From contig CALCNO010000005.1 of NCBI GenBank assembly GCA_937897615.1, positions 1 through 23,694 of the forward strand: a stretch of DNA of 23,694 nucleotides. Direction: 5' to 3'. Shown in pieces: positions 14,779 to 22,458 of this stretch. The notes beneath the pieces were generated by a model. That model saw only the letters and a program-made list of their open reading frames with translations. It did no database searches and was not told the DNA's origin. How positions within the stretch are numbered: the stretch's first letter is position 1; every line of letters starts with the position of its first letter. The translations under genes and the position numbers were made by a program. Source of the stretch: an uncultured Anaerolineaceae bacterium. Lineage in GTDB: Bacteria; Chloroflexota; Anaerolineae; Anaerolineales; Anaerolineaceae.

Positions 14779-16958
14779 TGGGCAAAGGTCGGCGTGGCGG
14801 TTGGAGAAGGCGTCTTGGTCAGATAGAAGTCGTACTCCCAAGGGTAAATGGTCTGCACCTCGCCGGTGAAGTACACCTCCACCACGCGGCGGAAAATGGG
14901 CGCGGCATACACCGAACCATCGCCGCTGTGCTCCGCAATCACCACGATGGCGATGTCCGGTTTGTCTTCCAAACCCAGGTCGGTATAACCGGCAAACCAG
15001 GCGTGCGGCTCATCCAGAGAGGTGGTGGCGGTACCGGTCTTGCCATAGATCGGTGTTTGCATGCCGTAGAAAGCCTTGTAGGCAGTACCGCGTTTTTCAT
15101 GCACCACCATGTACATGCCGGTGCGCAACGCTTCCAGCGTTTTCTGGCTGATGGGCAAGTTGCCGCGCACCTGGGGAGCAAACGATTCAATGACGTTGCC
15201 GTCAATATCGGTGATCTTTTCGATGACCTGCGGGCGGTAAAGGATGCCGCCGTTGCCAATGGCTGCAATGAAATCCACCACCTGCAGCGGGGTCACCAGC
15301 ATATCGCCCTGGCCGATACCCATTTGCACAGCCGCGCCTTCCGTGGTGGGGTCATTGATGGCGCCAGCGTCTTCAGCAACCGCATCGATGCCAGTGGCAG
15401 ACCCCAAGCCAAAACCGCGCGCCATGTTTGCCAGGTAATTGGCACCCATCTGGCGGTAGAGGTCAAGCCCAAGGTGATAGAACCAGGGGTTGCAGGAGCG
15501 CATAAGGCCTTCCAGCAGGTTCAGGTTACCGGAAGGTTCCAACCCCTTGTCGTAGGTCCAGTCGTTGCCCACAAAACCGTCCAGCTCGGTGTACTGGCTG
15601 GTGCACTCGTAGGTGGAGGTGGTCTGGTAAAGCCCGGATTCAAGCGCCGCCGAGGCAGTGACCAGCTTGAACACCGATCCCAGCGGGTAAGAAGCCTGCG
15701 CCGCACGGTTCAAAAGCGGGCTGGTAGTATCGTTCATCAAATCGCCCAGAACAAACTGGCTGTTGTAGTTATCAGCCTGAAAAACATTGGGATCAAAGGA
15801 GGGCGAAGAGGCCATCGCCAGGATGCGCCCGGTATCGCGCTCCATCACCACCACGGCGCCGGTAAAACCGAGCAGCGCCTTTTGCGCACCAATCTGCAGT
15901 TGTTTATCCAGCGTGGTAGTGATCGTATAAGCAGCTTGCGGGTCGGCATGCGCCAAGCGGGTGGAATTGGTGCCGTCCGGCTGTACCACGTAGAGATCAG
16001 CACTGGGTTTGCCAGCCAGATATTTCTCGCCCCACTTCTCCAGACCAGACTTACCAACTTTCTCATCACCGGCATAACCCATGCGTCGGTAATCGTCCAA
16101 CTCCTCAGACGTGATGCTCAGCATGTAACCCAATACCTGAGGAGCCACGCCGCCATTGAAATAATAGCGCCCGGTGTAGGCATTGGTGACCAATCCATTC
16201 AACGTATCCAGCGTGGCAGCGCGGTCATCATATCCTTGCTTTGAGACCTCGCCGACAGGCACATACCAGTCTGCGCCGGCATCGCGGTACAGATCCTTGA
16301 TAACATTCTTGGGCTTGCCGGTCATCTCGGAGAGCATGGTCAACAGCAAGCCTTCCTGGCCGCCGTAAACCTGCCCGGGCCACACGCCCAGGGCAACCGC
16401 ATCCGTTTGGGTGGCAAGCGTGTTGCCATTGCGGTCGTTGATGTCTCCGCGCGCCGGCTGCTCCAGATACAATGCCAGGTGGTTGCCGCCGGCCAATTCC
16501 GGCAGGATCAACCCGTCATCCCATTGAATCTTCCATGCGCCGTTGTTGAGCACCATGGTCAACTGCATCTGGCGTTGAAGATCGCCAAACAGGCTGGTCT
16601 CAAAGTTGGCCTGGTAACTGACCGTGGCAGATGCGGGTTCAATGAGCGTGGAAAGGATCCCCACGTCAAGAGATTTTAGCGTGAGGCCCTGAGCAGCCGA
16701 AGCGTATTTCTTAACAAAATCTTCCTGGCTGATGGCGTCGCGGCTGGTGGCAGAAAGCAGGCCATACATACCTGCGTAATCACTCTGCTCCCATTTGGTA
16801 AAGAACTCCTGCACCGCGGCGGTGGCATCCGGTACGCTGGTGGTCATCACCACCGGGGTGGGCAGTCCATCGTCGGGGGTGCTGGAAGGGGTACTGGTGC
16901 CGTTATTGCAAGCCACCAGAACAAGAAGAGCAACAGCAAAGATCCAGATTTTTTTCAT
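14775..16958 (-). CDS. Class B penicillin-binding protein, lipoprotein with MecA-like NTF2 domain
   Basis: This 727-residue D,D-transpeptidase would cross-link peptidoglycan. The transpeptidase domain shows S428-V-F-K431 in SYPLGSVFKL, S488-C-N490 in RSCNPWF, and K640-T-G642 in YGKTGTATT. The N-terminus is a lipoprotein signal with Cys17 (LVAC) and a Thr/Ser/Pro linker. An NTF2-like domain (about 35-145, AVQEFFTKWEQSDYAGMYGL) and the PBP dimerisation region (about 155-310, QPARGDINDRNGNTLATQ) follow. This is the MecA/PBP2a and PbpA layout, but anchored by lipid rather than a helix. The ATG at 16958 has GGGAGG eight bases upstream; a longer frame to 17117 would overlap maf and is rejected. It follows maf by 26 bases and overlaps rsgA. 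Intrinsic beta-lactam tolerance cannot be judged. Confidence 0.94.
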   Translation of the reverse strand: MKKIWIFAVALLVLVACNNGTSTPSSTPDDGLPTPVVMTTSVPDATAAVQEFFTKWEQSDYAGMYGLLSATSRDAISQEDFVKKYASAAQGLTLKSLDVGILSTLIEPASATVSYQANFETSLFGDLQRQMQLTMVLNNGAWKIQWDDGLILPELAGGNHLALYLEQPARGDINDRNGNTLATQTDAVALGVWPGQVYGGQEGLLLTMLSEMTGKPKNVIKDLYRDAGADWYVPVGEVSKQGYDDRAATLDTLNGLVTNAYTGRYYFNGGVAPQVLGYMLSITSEELDDYRRMGYAGDEKVGKSGLEKWGEKYLAGKPSADLYVVQPDGTNSTRLAHADPQAAYTITTTLDKQLQIGAQKALLGFTGAVVVMERDTGRILAMASSPSFDPNVFQADNYNSQFVLGDLMNDTTSPLLNRAAQASYPLGSVFKLVTASAALESGLYQTTSTYECTSQYTELDGFVGNDWTYDKGLEPSGNLNLLEGLMRSCNPWFYHLGLDLYRQMGANYLANMARGFGLGSATGIDAVAEDAGAINDPTTEGAAVQMGIGQGDMLVTPLQVVDFIAAIGNGGILYRPQVIEKITDIDGNVIESFAPQVRGNLPISQKTLEALRTGMYMVVHEKRGTAYKAFYGMQTPIYGKTGTATTSLDEPHAWFAGYTDLGLEDKPDIAIVVIAEHSGDGSVYAAPIFRRVVEVYFTGEVQTIYPWEYDFYLTKTPSPTATPTFAQ

Positions 16959-16984
16959 GGCAATTCCTCCCGGAAGTTTCCGGG

Positions 16985-17653
16985 TCAACCGACTTCCTCT
17001 CCATTCAACACCAGCCTGAAGATCGGGCAGGCGTAGGAGAGGGCGTTTTGACATTGGTAGGGGATTTCGCGCCTCTCGCCGAACCCCATTTTGCGCAGGG
17101 TGCGCTCCAGGTGGCACAGGGGCAATCCCATCACACTGGCATAGCAGCCGCCAAACTTGATCACCGGGCGGAACTGCGGGTGCTGGATGGCATACGCTCC
17201 GGCCTTATCCAGTGGGTCGCCTGTGGCCACATAGGCATCCACCTCTTCATCGGTATAACGGCGCATGTGCACCGGCGTGGAGCAGGTGGTCTTGTACAGA
17301 ATTCCCTTGGAAGGGATCGTCAGCGCGATTGCGGTATGCACTGTATGCATGCGCCCGCGTAATTGCCGCAGCATACGGCGGGCATCGGCAGCATCTTTTG
17401 GTTTTCCCAGTATTTCGTCGTCATCTACCACGATGGTATCGGCGGCCAGCACCAGCCCGTTAAAAGGGGCCAGATTGGCACAGGCGCGGCCTTTGCTTTC
17501 CGCCAGGCGTTCCACATAATCCAGGGGGGCTTCGTCCTCCCTGGGGGTTTCATCAACGTCTGCCGCCTGTGTGACAAAATGCAGGCCCGTCCAGGCAAGG
17601 ATCTCTCTGCGGCGCGGAGAATTGGAAGCCAACACGATCTCTGGGAATACCAT
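16985..17653 (-). CDS. maf: Maf-family nucleoside triphosphate pyrophosphatase
   Basis: Maf enzymes hydrolyse non-canonical or free nucleoside triphosphates such as dTTP, UTP or modified bases to the monophosphate. The protein begins ILASNSPRRREIL, the phosphate-binding signature, and contains AADTIVVDDDEILGKPKDA with the catalytic Asp. At 222 residues it is somewhat longer than most (about 190-200), because of a C-terminal tail (PYQCQNALSYACPIF) with two cysteines. It is first in the maf-PBP-rsgA-epimerase-peptidase unit. No ribosome site precedes the ATG at 17653. An extended -10 lies seven bases upstream instead, so the mRNA may be leaderless. Confidence 0.93.
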   Translation of the reverse strand: MVFPEIVLASNSPRRREILAWTGLHFVTQAADVDETPREDEAPLDYVERLAESKGRACANLAPFNGLVLAADTIVVDDDEILGKPKDAADARRMLRQLRGRMHTVHTAIALTIPSKGILYKTTCSTPVHMRRYTDEEVDAYVATGDPLDKAGAYAIQHPQFRPVIKFGGCYASVMGLPLCHLERTLRKMGFGERREIPYQCQNALSYACPIFRLVLNGEEVG

Positions 17654-17660
17654 GCTGATA

Positions 17661-17669
17661 ATTCTAACA
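17661..17669 (-). promoter_or_regulatory. Extended -10 directly before maf (possible leaderless start)
   Basis: On the minus strand TGTTAGAAT (17669-17661) is an extended -10 with TG one base before TAGAAT. Seven bases separate it from the maf ATG, placing the expected transcription start at or next to the A of the start codon. No -35 is convincing, as is common with extended -10 promoters. Confidence 0.45.
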
Positions 17670-17717
17670 TACTCAATCTGCCTACTTAAATGCCTGCATA
17701 AATCCCGCCCTTTTGGG

Positions 17718-17723
17718 TAGAAT
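17718..17723 (+). promoter_or_regulatory. Candidate -10 of the xpt-guaA unit
   Basis: TAGAAT (five of six) is 26 bases before the xpt ATG. At 17 bases upstream the -35 position reads TGCATA (three of six), which is poor. The leader would be about 20 bases with GGAGG, too short for a purine riboswitch. Confidence 0.35.
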
Positions 17724-17749
17724 AAGGATATCCAAACGCGGAGGAAATT

Positions 17750-18322
17750 ATGGGGCTGTTAAAAACAAGGATCATGCAAGAAGGCAGGAACCTTGGCGGC
17801 GGTATTCTTAAAGTGGACGGCCTGATCAACCACCAGGTCGACCCCGTCATCATGGATGAATGCGGGCGCGAGCTGGCCGCCAGCTTTGCCGGCAGCGGCG
17901 CAACGCGCATTCTCACAGCAGAGATTTCCGGCATTGCGCCAGCACTGATGACGGCACTTTATATGAAAGTTCCCGTGGTATACGCTCGCAAGACACGCCC
18001 CATCACCATGCCGGATACGGTTTACCTGACCATTGCCCCTTCTCATACCAAAGGCCGCAATGTGGAACTCATCGTCTCGCCGGAATACCTCAAAAAGGAT
18101 GAGCGCGTCATCATCATTGATGATTTTCTGGCCACCGGTGCCACCATTCAAGGGCTGGTGCGCCTTACCGAAGCCGCCGGGGCGGTTGTCTGCGGCATCG
18201 GTACGCTGGTTGAAAAAACTTTCGAGGGCGGCAGGGATGCCCTGGCCTACCTCGGCGTTCCCATCGTTAGCCTGGTGAAGATCACCAGCATGGAAAATGG
18301 CGAGATCGTCTTCGCCGATTAG
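17750..18322 (+). CDS. xpt: Xanthine phosphoribosyltransferase
   Basis: Xpt joins xanthine and PRPP to give XMP in purine salvage. The 190 residues match the family length, with KVDGLINHQVDPVIMDE near the N-terminus, SGIAPALMTALYMKVPVVYARK, and the PRPP loop IIIDDFLATGAT (about 121-132). The ATG at 17750 has GGAGG seven bases upstream. The next gene, guaA, starts three bases after the stop and uses XMP as substrate, so the pair forms a two-step salvage route from xanthine to GMP. Confidence 0.95.
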   Translation: MGLLKTRIMQEGRNLGGGILKVDGLINHQVDPVIMDECGRELAASFAGSGATRILTAEISGIAPALMTALYMKVPVVYARKTRPITMPDTVYLTIAPSHTKGRNVELIVSPEYLKKDERVIIIDDFLATGATIQGLVRLTEAAGAVVCGIGTLVEKTFEGGRDALAYLGVPIVSLVKITSMENGEIVFAD

Positions 18323-18325
18323 AAA

Positions 18326-19882
18326 ATGAAGAATTCCGTCGCCATCATTGACTTTGGTTCGCAATACACCCAGCTGATTGCGCGCCGCGTGCGCGAGTTG
18401 CAGGTGTACTGCGAAATCTTCGCCTGGGACGTGGCAGAAGAAAAGATTGCCGCCTTTGATCCCGGCGGCCTGATCCTTTCCGGCGGGCCCAATTCTGTTT
18501 ACGACAAAGACGCCCCCATTTTGCAGCTTTTCCTGCTGCAACTGGGCGTGCCCATTTTGGGCATCTGCTACGGGATGCAGGCGCTGGTGCAAACTTTTGG
18601 CGGCCGGGTGGAATCTTCGCCCTCGCGCGAATACGGGCAGGCACAGGTGAATGTCTCCACCAAAAACCCGCTCCTGCCGTCGGGATCGCAGACCGTGTGG
18701 ATGTCTCATGGTGACCGGGTGGAGCGCCTGCCGCAGAACTTCCACGCCATTGCCTCTTCTTCCAATAGCCCCACCGCAGCCATGATGGACCGCGAGCAGC
18801 GTCTTTTTGGCCTGCAATTCCACCCTGAGGTGCGCCACACCCCCAACGGCACGGAATTCCTCTCCAACTTCATCTTCAAGGTATGCCGCCTGCGCGCCGA
18901 TTGGACAGCGCAGAACATCATCCAACAGGCCATCAGCGACATTCAGGCGCAAGTGGGCAAGGAGCGCGTGCTCTCGGCCGTCAGCGGAGGGGTGGATTCT
19001 ACAGTGGCTACCGTGCTGGTGCACCGCGCCGTTGGCAGCCAGTTGGATACGGTTTTTGTAGATACCGGCCTGATGCGCCAGGACGAGCCATTGCAGGTGG
19101 TGAGCACCTTCCGCGATCTGATGCAGGTGAAGCTGCACCCGGTTCAGGCATCCGAAGAGTTCTTCTCCGCACTGCATGGGGTTACCGAGCCTGAAGCCAA
19201 GCGCAAGGCCATTGGCACACTCTTCATTGACCAGTTCGAGCAGCAGGCACAGCGTCTGGGTAACCCGCCTTTTTTGGTGCAGGGTACTATCTACCCGGAT
19301 GTGGTGGAATCCTCTGCCACCGTGCATGGCAAGGCTGAGCGCATCAAATCGCATCACAACGTTGGCGGCCTGCCGGAAAAGATGCGCTTCAAACTGGTGG
19401 AGCCGCTGCGCAACCTGTTCAAGGATGAGGTCCGCCGCATCGGCGAGGCACTGGGCATCCCGGAGGGGATGGTCTGGCGCCAGCCCTTCCCCGGACCGGG
19501 GTTGGCGGTGCGTTGCCTGGGAGAAGTGACCCCTGAGCGCGTGGAACGCCTGCGCCGCGCCGACCATATTTTCATCTCAGAGTTAGCCAGCGCCGGATTG
19601 ATCAACCACAAACCATCCACTGGAGAATCCCCTATTGCGCAGGCCTTTGTCGCGCTGCTGCCCGTTAAGGCCGTGGGGGTAATGGGCGATAAGCGCACCT
19701 ACGCCGAGGTGGTGGCGCTGCGCGCCGTGACCACCGAAGATTTTATGACCGCCGATTGGGCGGTGATCCCGCCGGCGCTGCTGGCAAAGGTCTCCAGCCG
19801 CATCGTCAACGAGGTGCAGGGCGTCAACCGCGTGGTCTACGATATCACCAGCAAGCCCCCCGCCACCGTGGAATGGGAATAA
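18326..19882 (+). CDS. guaA: GMP synthase (glutamine-hydrolysing)
   Basis: GuaA aminates XMP to GMP using ATP and glutamine. The 518-residue protein is full length. The class I glutamine amidotransferase domain (1-190) has nucleophile Cys81 in GICYGMQ and the partner His/Glu in QFHPEVRHT. The ATP pyrophosphatase domain has the P-loop SGGVDSTVA (from about S220), and the C-terminal dimerisation domain ends with the typical ITSKPPATVEWE. The ribosome site is weak and within the end of xpt, suggesting coupling to xpt translation. A long open frame on the opposite strand (17759-19567) is a shadow caused by codon bias. Confidence 0.97.
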   Translation: MKNSVAIIDFGSQYTQLIARRVRELQVYCEIFAWDVAEEKIAAFDPGGLILSGGPNSVYDKDAPILQLFLLQLGVPILGICYGMQALVQTFGGRVESSPSREYGQAQVNVSTKNPLLPSGSQTVWMSHGDRVERLPQNFHAIASSSNSPTAAMMDREQRLFGLQFHPEVRHTPNGTEFLSNFIFKVCRLRADWTAQNIIQQAISDIQAQVGKERVLSAVSGGVDSTVATVLVHRAVGSQLDTVFVDTGLMRQDEPLQVVSTFRDLMQVKLHPVQASEEFFSALHGVTEPEAKRKAIGTLFIDQFEQQAQRLGNPPFLVQGTIYPDVVESSATVHGKAERIKSHHNVGGLPEKMRFKLVEPLRNLFKDEVRRIGEALGIPEGMVWRQPFPGPGLAVRCLGEVTPERVERLRRADHIFISELASAGLINHKPSTGESPIAQAFVALLPVKAVGVMGDKRTYAEVVALRAVTTEDFMTADWAVIPPALLAKVSSRIVNEVQGVNRVVYDITSKPPATVEWE

Positions 19883-19891
19883 GGAATCAAG

Positions 19892-20470
19892 TTGATTCTT
19901 TATCATGGAACAAACAACGGCGAAATTGACACGCTTATCCCCATGCAGGCGGATCATGATCGTCCCTATATTTACCTGACCGAAAACGAGGTCGTTGCCA
20001 GTTTTTACATCATTAACTGCGTTGAGCGCCCATTCTATTGGTTTCCTTATGGGTTTACCAAAGACCATATTCCAGAATATGACGAACTGTACCCCAACGC
20101 CTTGCAGGAAGCTTGTGAAGGTAAAAAGGGTTTTGTTTACTCTGTGGATATCAACCAGGAAACATTGCTCCCGTTCAAAAATATCCCCGGGGCTTGGCTA
20201 TCCACCGTTCCGCTTCAAGTTATCAATAAAAAAGAAATCTCTCACCCATATTCATGGTTTTTAGAGTGCGAAAAGGCTAGCAGGCTTGTCATTTCAAGGT
20301 ACGAGGATAAATCTGAACGTGAATTGCTCAGATGGAATACGCTTATCCTAGAATACATCAGTGAAAAAAAGATGATTGAGACGCCGGGGTGTTCTTATGC
20401 AAAGTTCGTCCGAGAAAAGTTTCCACAGGTTTGGAAAAACTACGAGGATTTGGAATCTGGACGCTGGTAA
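19892..20470 (+). CDS. Unknown protein with ADP-ribosyltransferase-like N-terminus
   Basis: I do not recognise a characterised family for this 192-residue protein. The N-terminus reads ILYHGTNNGEI (His5-Gly6-Thr7), then PYIYLTENEVVASFY (Tyr28, Ala37). This is the spacing of the H and Y signatures of ADP-ribosyltransferase folds in DUF3990-like and RNA 2'-phosphotransferase-like groups. A candidate third-motif Glu is not obvious, so activity is uncertain. No signal peptide or membrane segment is seen. The start is a TTG at 19892 with AAGGA seven bases upstream, nine bases after the guaA stop. Base composition differs from its neighbours: three sampled 60-base lines have 29, 20 and 25 G+C against 40 in a guaA line, which suggests later acquisition. 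No antitoxin-like partner is adjacent. Confidence 0.75.
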   Translation: MILYHGTNNGEIDTLIPMQADHDRPYIYLTENEVVASFYIINCVERPFYWFPYGFTKDHIPEYDELYPNALQEACEGKKGFVYSVDINQETLLPFKNIPGAWLSTVPLQVINKKEISHPYSWFLECEKASRLVISRYEDKSERELLRWNTLILEYISEKKMIETPGCSYAKFVREKFPQVWKNYEDLESGRW

Positions 20471-20516
20471 ATTCTTTCGATAATGCAAATTGTTTTGCCT
20501 TACAATTGATAATGCG

Positions 20517-22436
20517 ATGAAACAATCAATCAAGTTATTCCCCTGGGTGATTTCTGTGCTCCTACTGAGCGAAATTTTAGCAGGAACCATAACGCCTGCC
20601 AGCGCTGAAACCCGCAACCAACTCACCGTTGCCAACCTGGACACTTCACAATTCCCCAGCATCAGTTTTTACTTCTGGGCCTTTGATGGCGCGGGGGCAT
20701 TCGTCAAAGACGTTACCACCTCTGAGGCGCATATCCTGGAGAACGGCACTGTGCTGGCCGCCGATTCCATCGAGATGCTCGAACCGGGCGTACGCCTGAT
20801 CACGGTAATCAACGAAGGCCCCACTCTGGCCAACCGCTACCAGATGGTTGCGCGCATTGACCGCATCAAGCAGGCACTAATCACCTGGGCCCAGTCCGAG
20901 CCCGCCACCAGCATGGATGACTTCAGCCTCCTTAACAATCAAGGCCCCGTTACTTCCAACCAGACCGACCCCGCCGATTGGGTGACCGCTCTCGATAATT
21001 ACCAGCCAGACTTGAAAGCAGCCACCCCCGGCCTAGCAGGCCTTTCCGCTGCCATCGACCAGGCACTCACTTCCACCGGCAGTACGCGCAAGACCCCCGC
21101 TATCCTTTATGTGACCCCGCTGCCGGAAGACAGCCAGATGAGCGGGCTGAACGACCTGATCGAAAAAGCCAGATCTTCAGACATTCGCCTCTTCATCTGG
21201 CTGGTCGGGCCTGCCGATTACGCCGCCAATGAAAAGACGCTCGTCCTGATGAACGCAGCCGAACAGACCAACGGAGATTTTTTCCTCTTCTCCGGCGCCG
21301 AAGAGCTGCCCACGCTGGCTTCTTACCTCGACCCGCTCAAGTACGTGTACAAGGTCACTTACAGCTCAGCTGTCAAAACAGGAGGCAATCAGAGCCTGGC
21401 AGTGCAGGTGCGCCGCCAGGGGGTAGTGCTGGATTCTTCGCCGCTTACTTTTCCGCTTGAGGTAGCTGCCCCCAACCCCATCTTCCTCTCGCCGCCGGCA
21501 TCTGTCACGCGCACCTGGGTGCAGGCAGAAACAAGCAAAAAGAAGGACTACGTGCTCACGCCGGACACCATCGAGATCGACTATCTGCTGGAATTCCCCG
21601 ACGGGCACCAGCGCACCCTGGCGTATGCGCGCCTGTTTGTGGACGGGCGCATGGTGGCAGAAAACACTGCCGCTCCGTTCGATGTTTTCACCTGGGATAT
21701 CAGCCAGTACCAGCAATCCGGCACGCATCAGTTAAAGGTAACCATTGAAGATACTGTGGGACTCAAAGCTGAGACCATTGAAGTGCCGGTGGACCTTGTG
21801 GTAGCAGAGAAGCCGCTCACCTGGTTCCAGCGCCTGACAAAGCGCATCAACCTGCTCACCCTTATTCCCATCCTGCTGGTGGTGGCAGCGGGTGTGCTGC
21901 TAATCCTCATCGGCTGGAAAACCGTGCGGCGCAGGATCAACAAAAAGGCTGTGCGCTCACACCGCCTGCAGGACCCCGTCACCCAGCCCGTGGAGATCGC
22001 CGGCGATACGCTTGTGCCTGCCACCCGGGCAGAAGCCACTTCAAGCTGGCCGCGCATCCCCGGTTATGGCGCTGCGCTGGCGCGCCTGGTGCTGATCTCC
22101 GGCGGTAAGCCGGAAGTGCAGGAAAAGCACGAGATCGCCATTGGGGAATTTGAGTTGACGCTGGGCAGCGATGCCACCAAAGCCAAAGCCCTGCTCAATT
22201 ACCCGTTGGTCAGCCCGCTGCACGCGCGCATTTCCGTTGATGAAGAAAAGCGCTTCCGCATCGCAGATGAAGGTTCCACGGCCGGCACCTGGCTGAATTA
22301 CGCCCCGGTGAGCAAAACCGGCGCGCGCCTGGAACATGGGGATGTGGTACAGCTCGGCAAGGCGGTCTTCCGCTTTGAGCAGTTGGGCGCAGAGAACAAA
22401 AAACTCAAAGTAACCCCCGTTGGGGATGAGAAGTAA
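20517..22436 (+). CDS. Membrane protein: secreted VWA-like region, one helix, cytoplasmic FHA domain
   Basis: This 639-residue protein has a signal peptide (1-30, ending PASA). An extracytoplasmic region of about 410 residues follows. Its first part (about 35-275) resembles a von Willebrand A fold but has no DxSxS metal site; the later part (about 280-430) looks like Ig-type beta modules. A membrane helix at about 445-467 (LIPILLVVAAGVLLILIGW) is followed by a basic stop-transfer segment. The C-terminal FHA domain (about 524-630) shows LGSD, PLVSPLHARI, DEGSTAGTWLN and HGDVVQLG, and binds phosphothreonine in other proteins. No Ser/Thr kinase gene is in the window. I prefer the ATG at 20517, which starts the signal peptide, over a TTG at 20490; no ribosome site precedes it. 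The function is unknown; a phospho-dependent link between envelope and cytosol is inferred. Confidence 0.85.
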   Translation: MKQSIKLFPWVISVLLLSEILAGTITPASAETRNQLTVANLDTSQFPSISFYFWAFDGAGAFVKDVTTSEAHILENGTVLAADSIEMLEPGVRLITVINEGPTLANRYQMVARIDRIKQALITWAQSEPATSMDDFSLLNNQGPVTSNQTDPADWVTALDNYQPDLKAATPGLAGLSAAIDQALTSTGSTRKTPAILYVTPLPEDSQMSGLNDLIEKARSSDIRLFIWLVGPADYAANEKTLVLMNAAEQTNGDFFLFSGAEELPTLASYLDPLKYVYKVTYSSAVKTGGNQSLAVQVRRQGVVLDSSPLTFPLEVAAPNPIFLSPPASVTRTWVQAETSKKKDYVLTPDTIEIDYLLEFPDGHQRTLAYARLFVDGRMVAENTAAPFDVFTWDISQYQQSGTHQLKVTIEDTVGLKAETIEVPVDLVVAEKPLTWFQRLTKRINLLTLIPILLVVAAGVLLILIGWKTVRRRINKKAVRSHRLQDPVTQPVEIAGDTLVPATRAEATSSWPRIPGYGAALARLVLISGGKPEVQEKHEIAIGEFELTLGSDATKAKALLNYPLVSPLHARISVDEEKRFRIADEGSTAGTWLNYAPVSKTGARLEHGDVVQLGKAVFRFEQLGAENKKLKVTPVGDEK

Positions 22437-22458
22437 CCCGAATTATTTCGAGAAAAAA

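Noticed and set aside
14778..16244. A 488-codon open frame on the plus strand opposite the PBP gene
   Set aside because: It is the complement of a well-supported transpeptidase gene, has no ribosome site and resembles no family.
17690..17749. Purine riboswitch before xpt
   Set aside because: The 96-base gap to maf shows no three-way-junction purine aptamer pattern, and the leader after the candidate -10 is only about 20 bases.
17759..19567. A 602-codon open frame on the minus strand opposite xpt and guaA
   Set aside because: Its translation is low-complexity His/Gln/Gly/Arg-rich with no domain. It lies opposite two unmistakable genes, so it is a codon-bias shadow.
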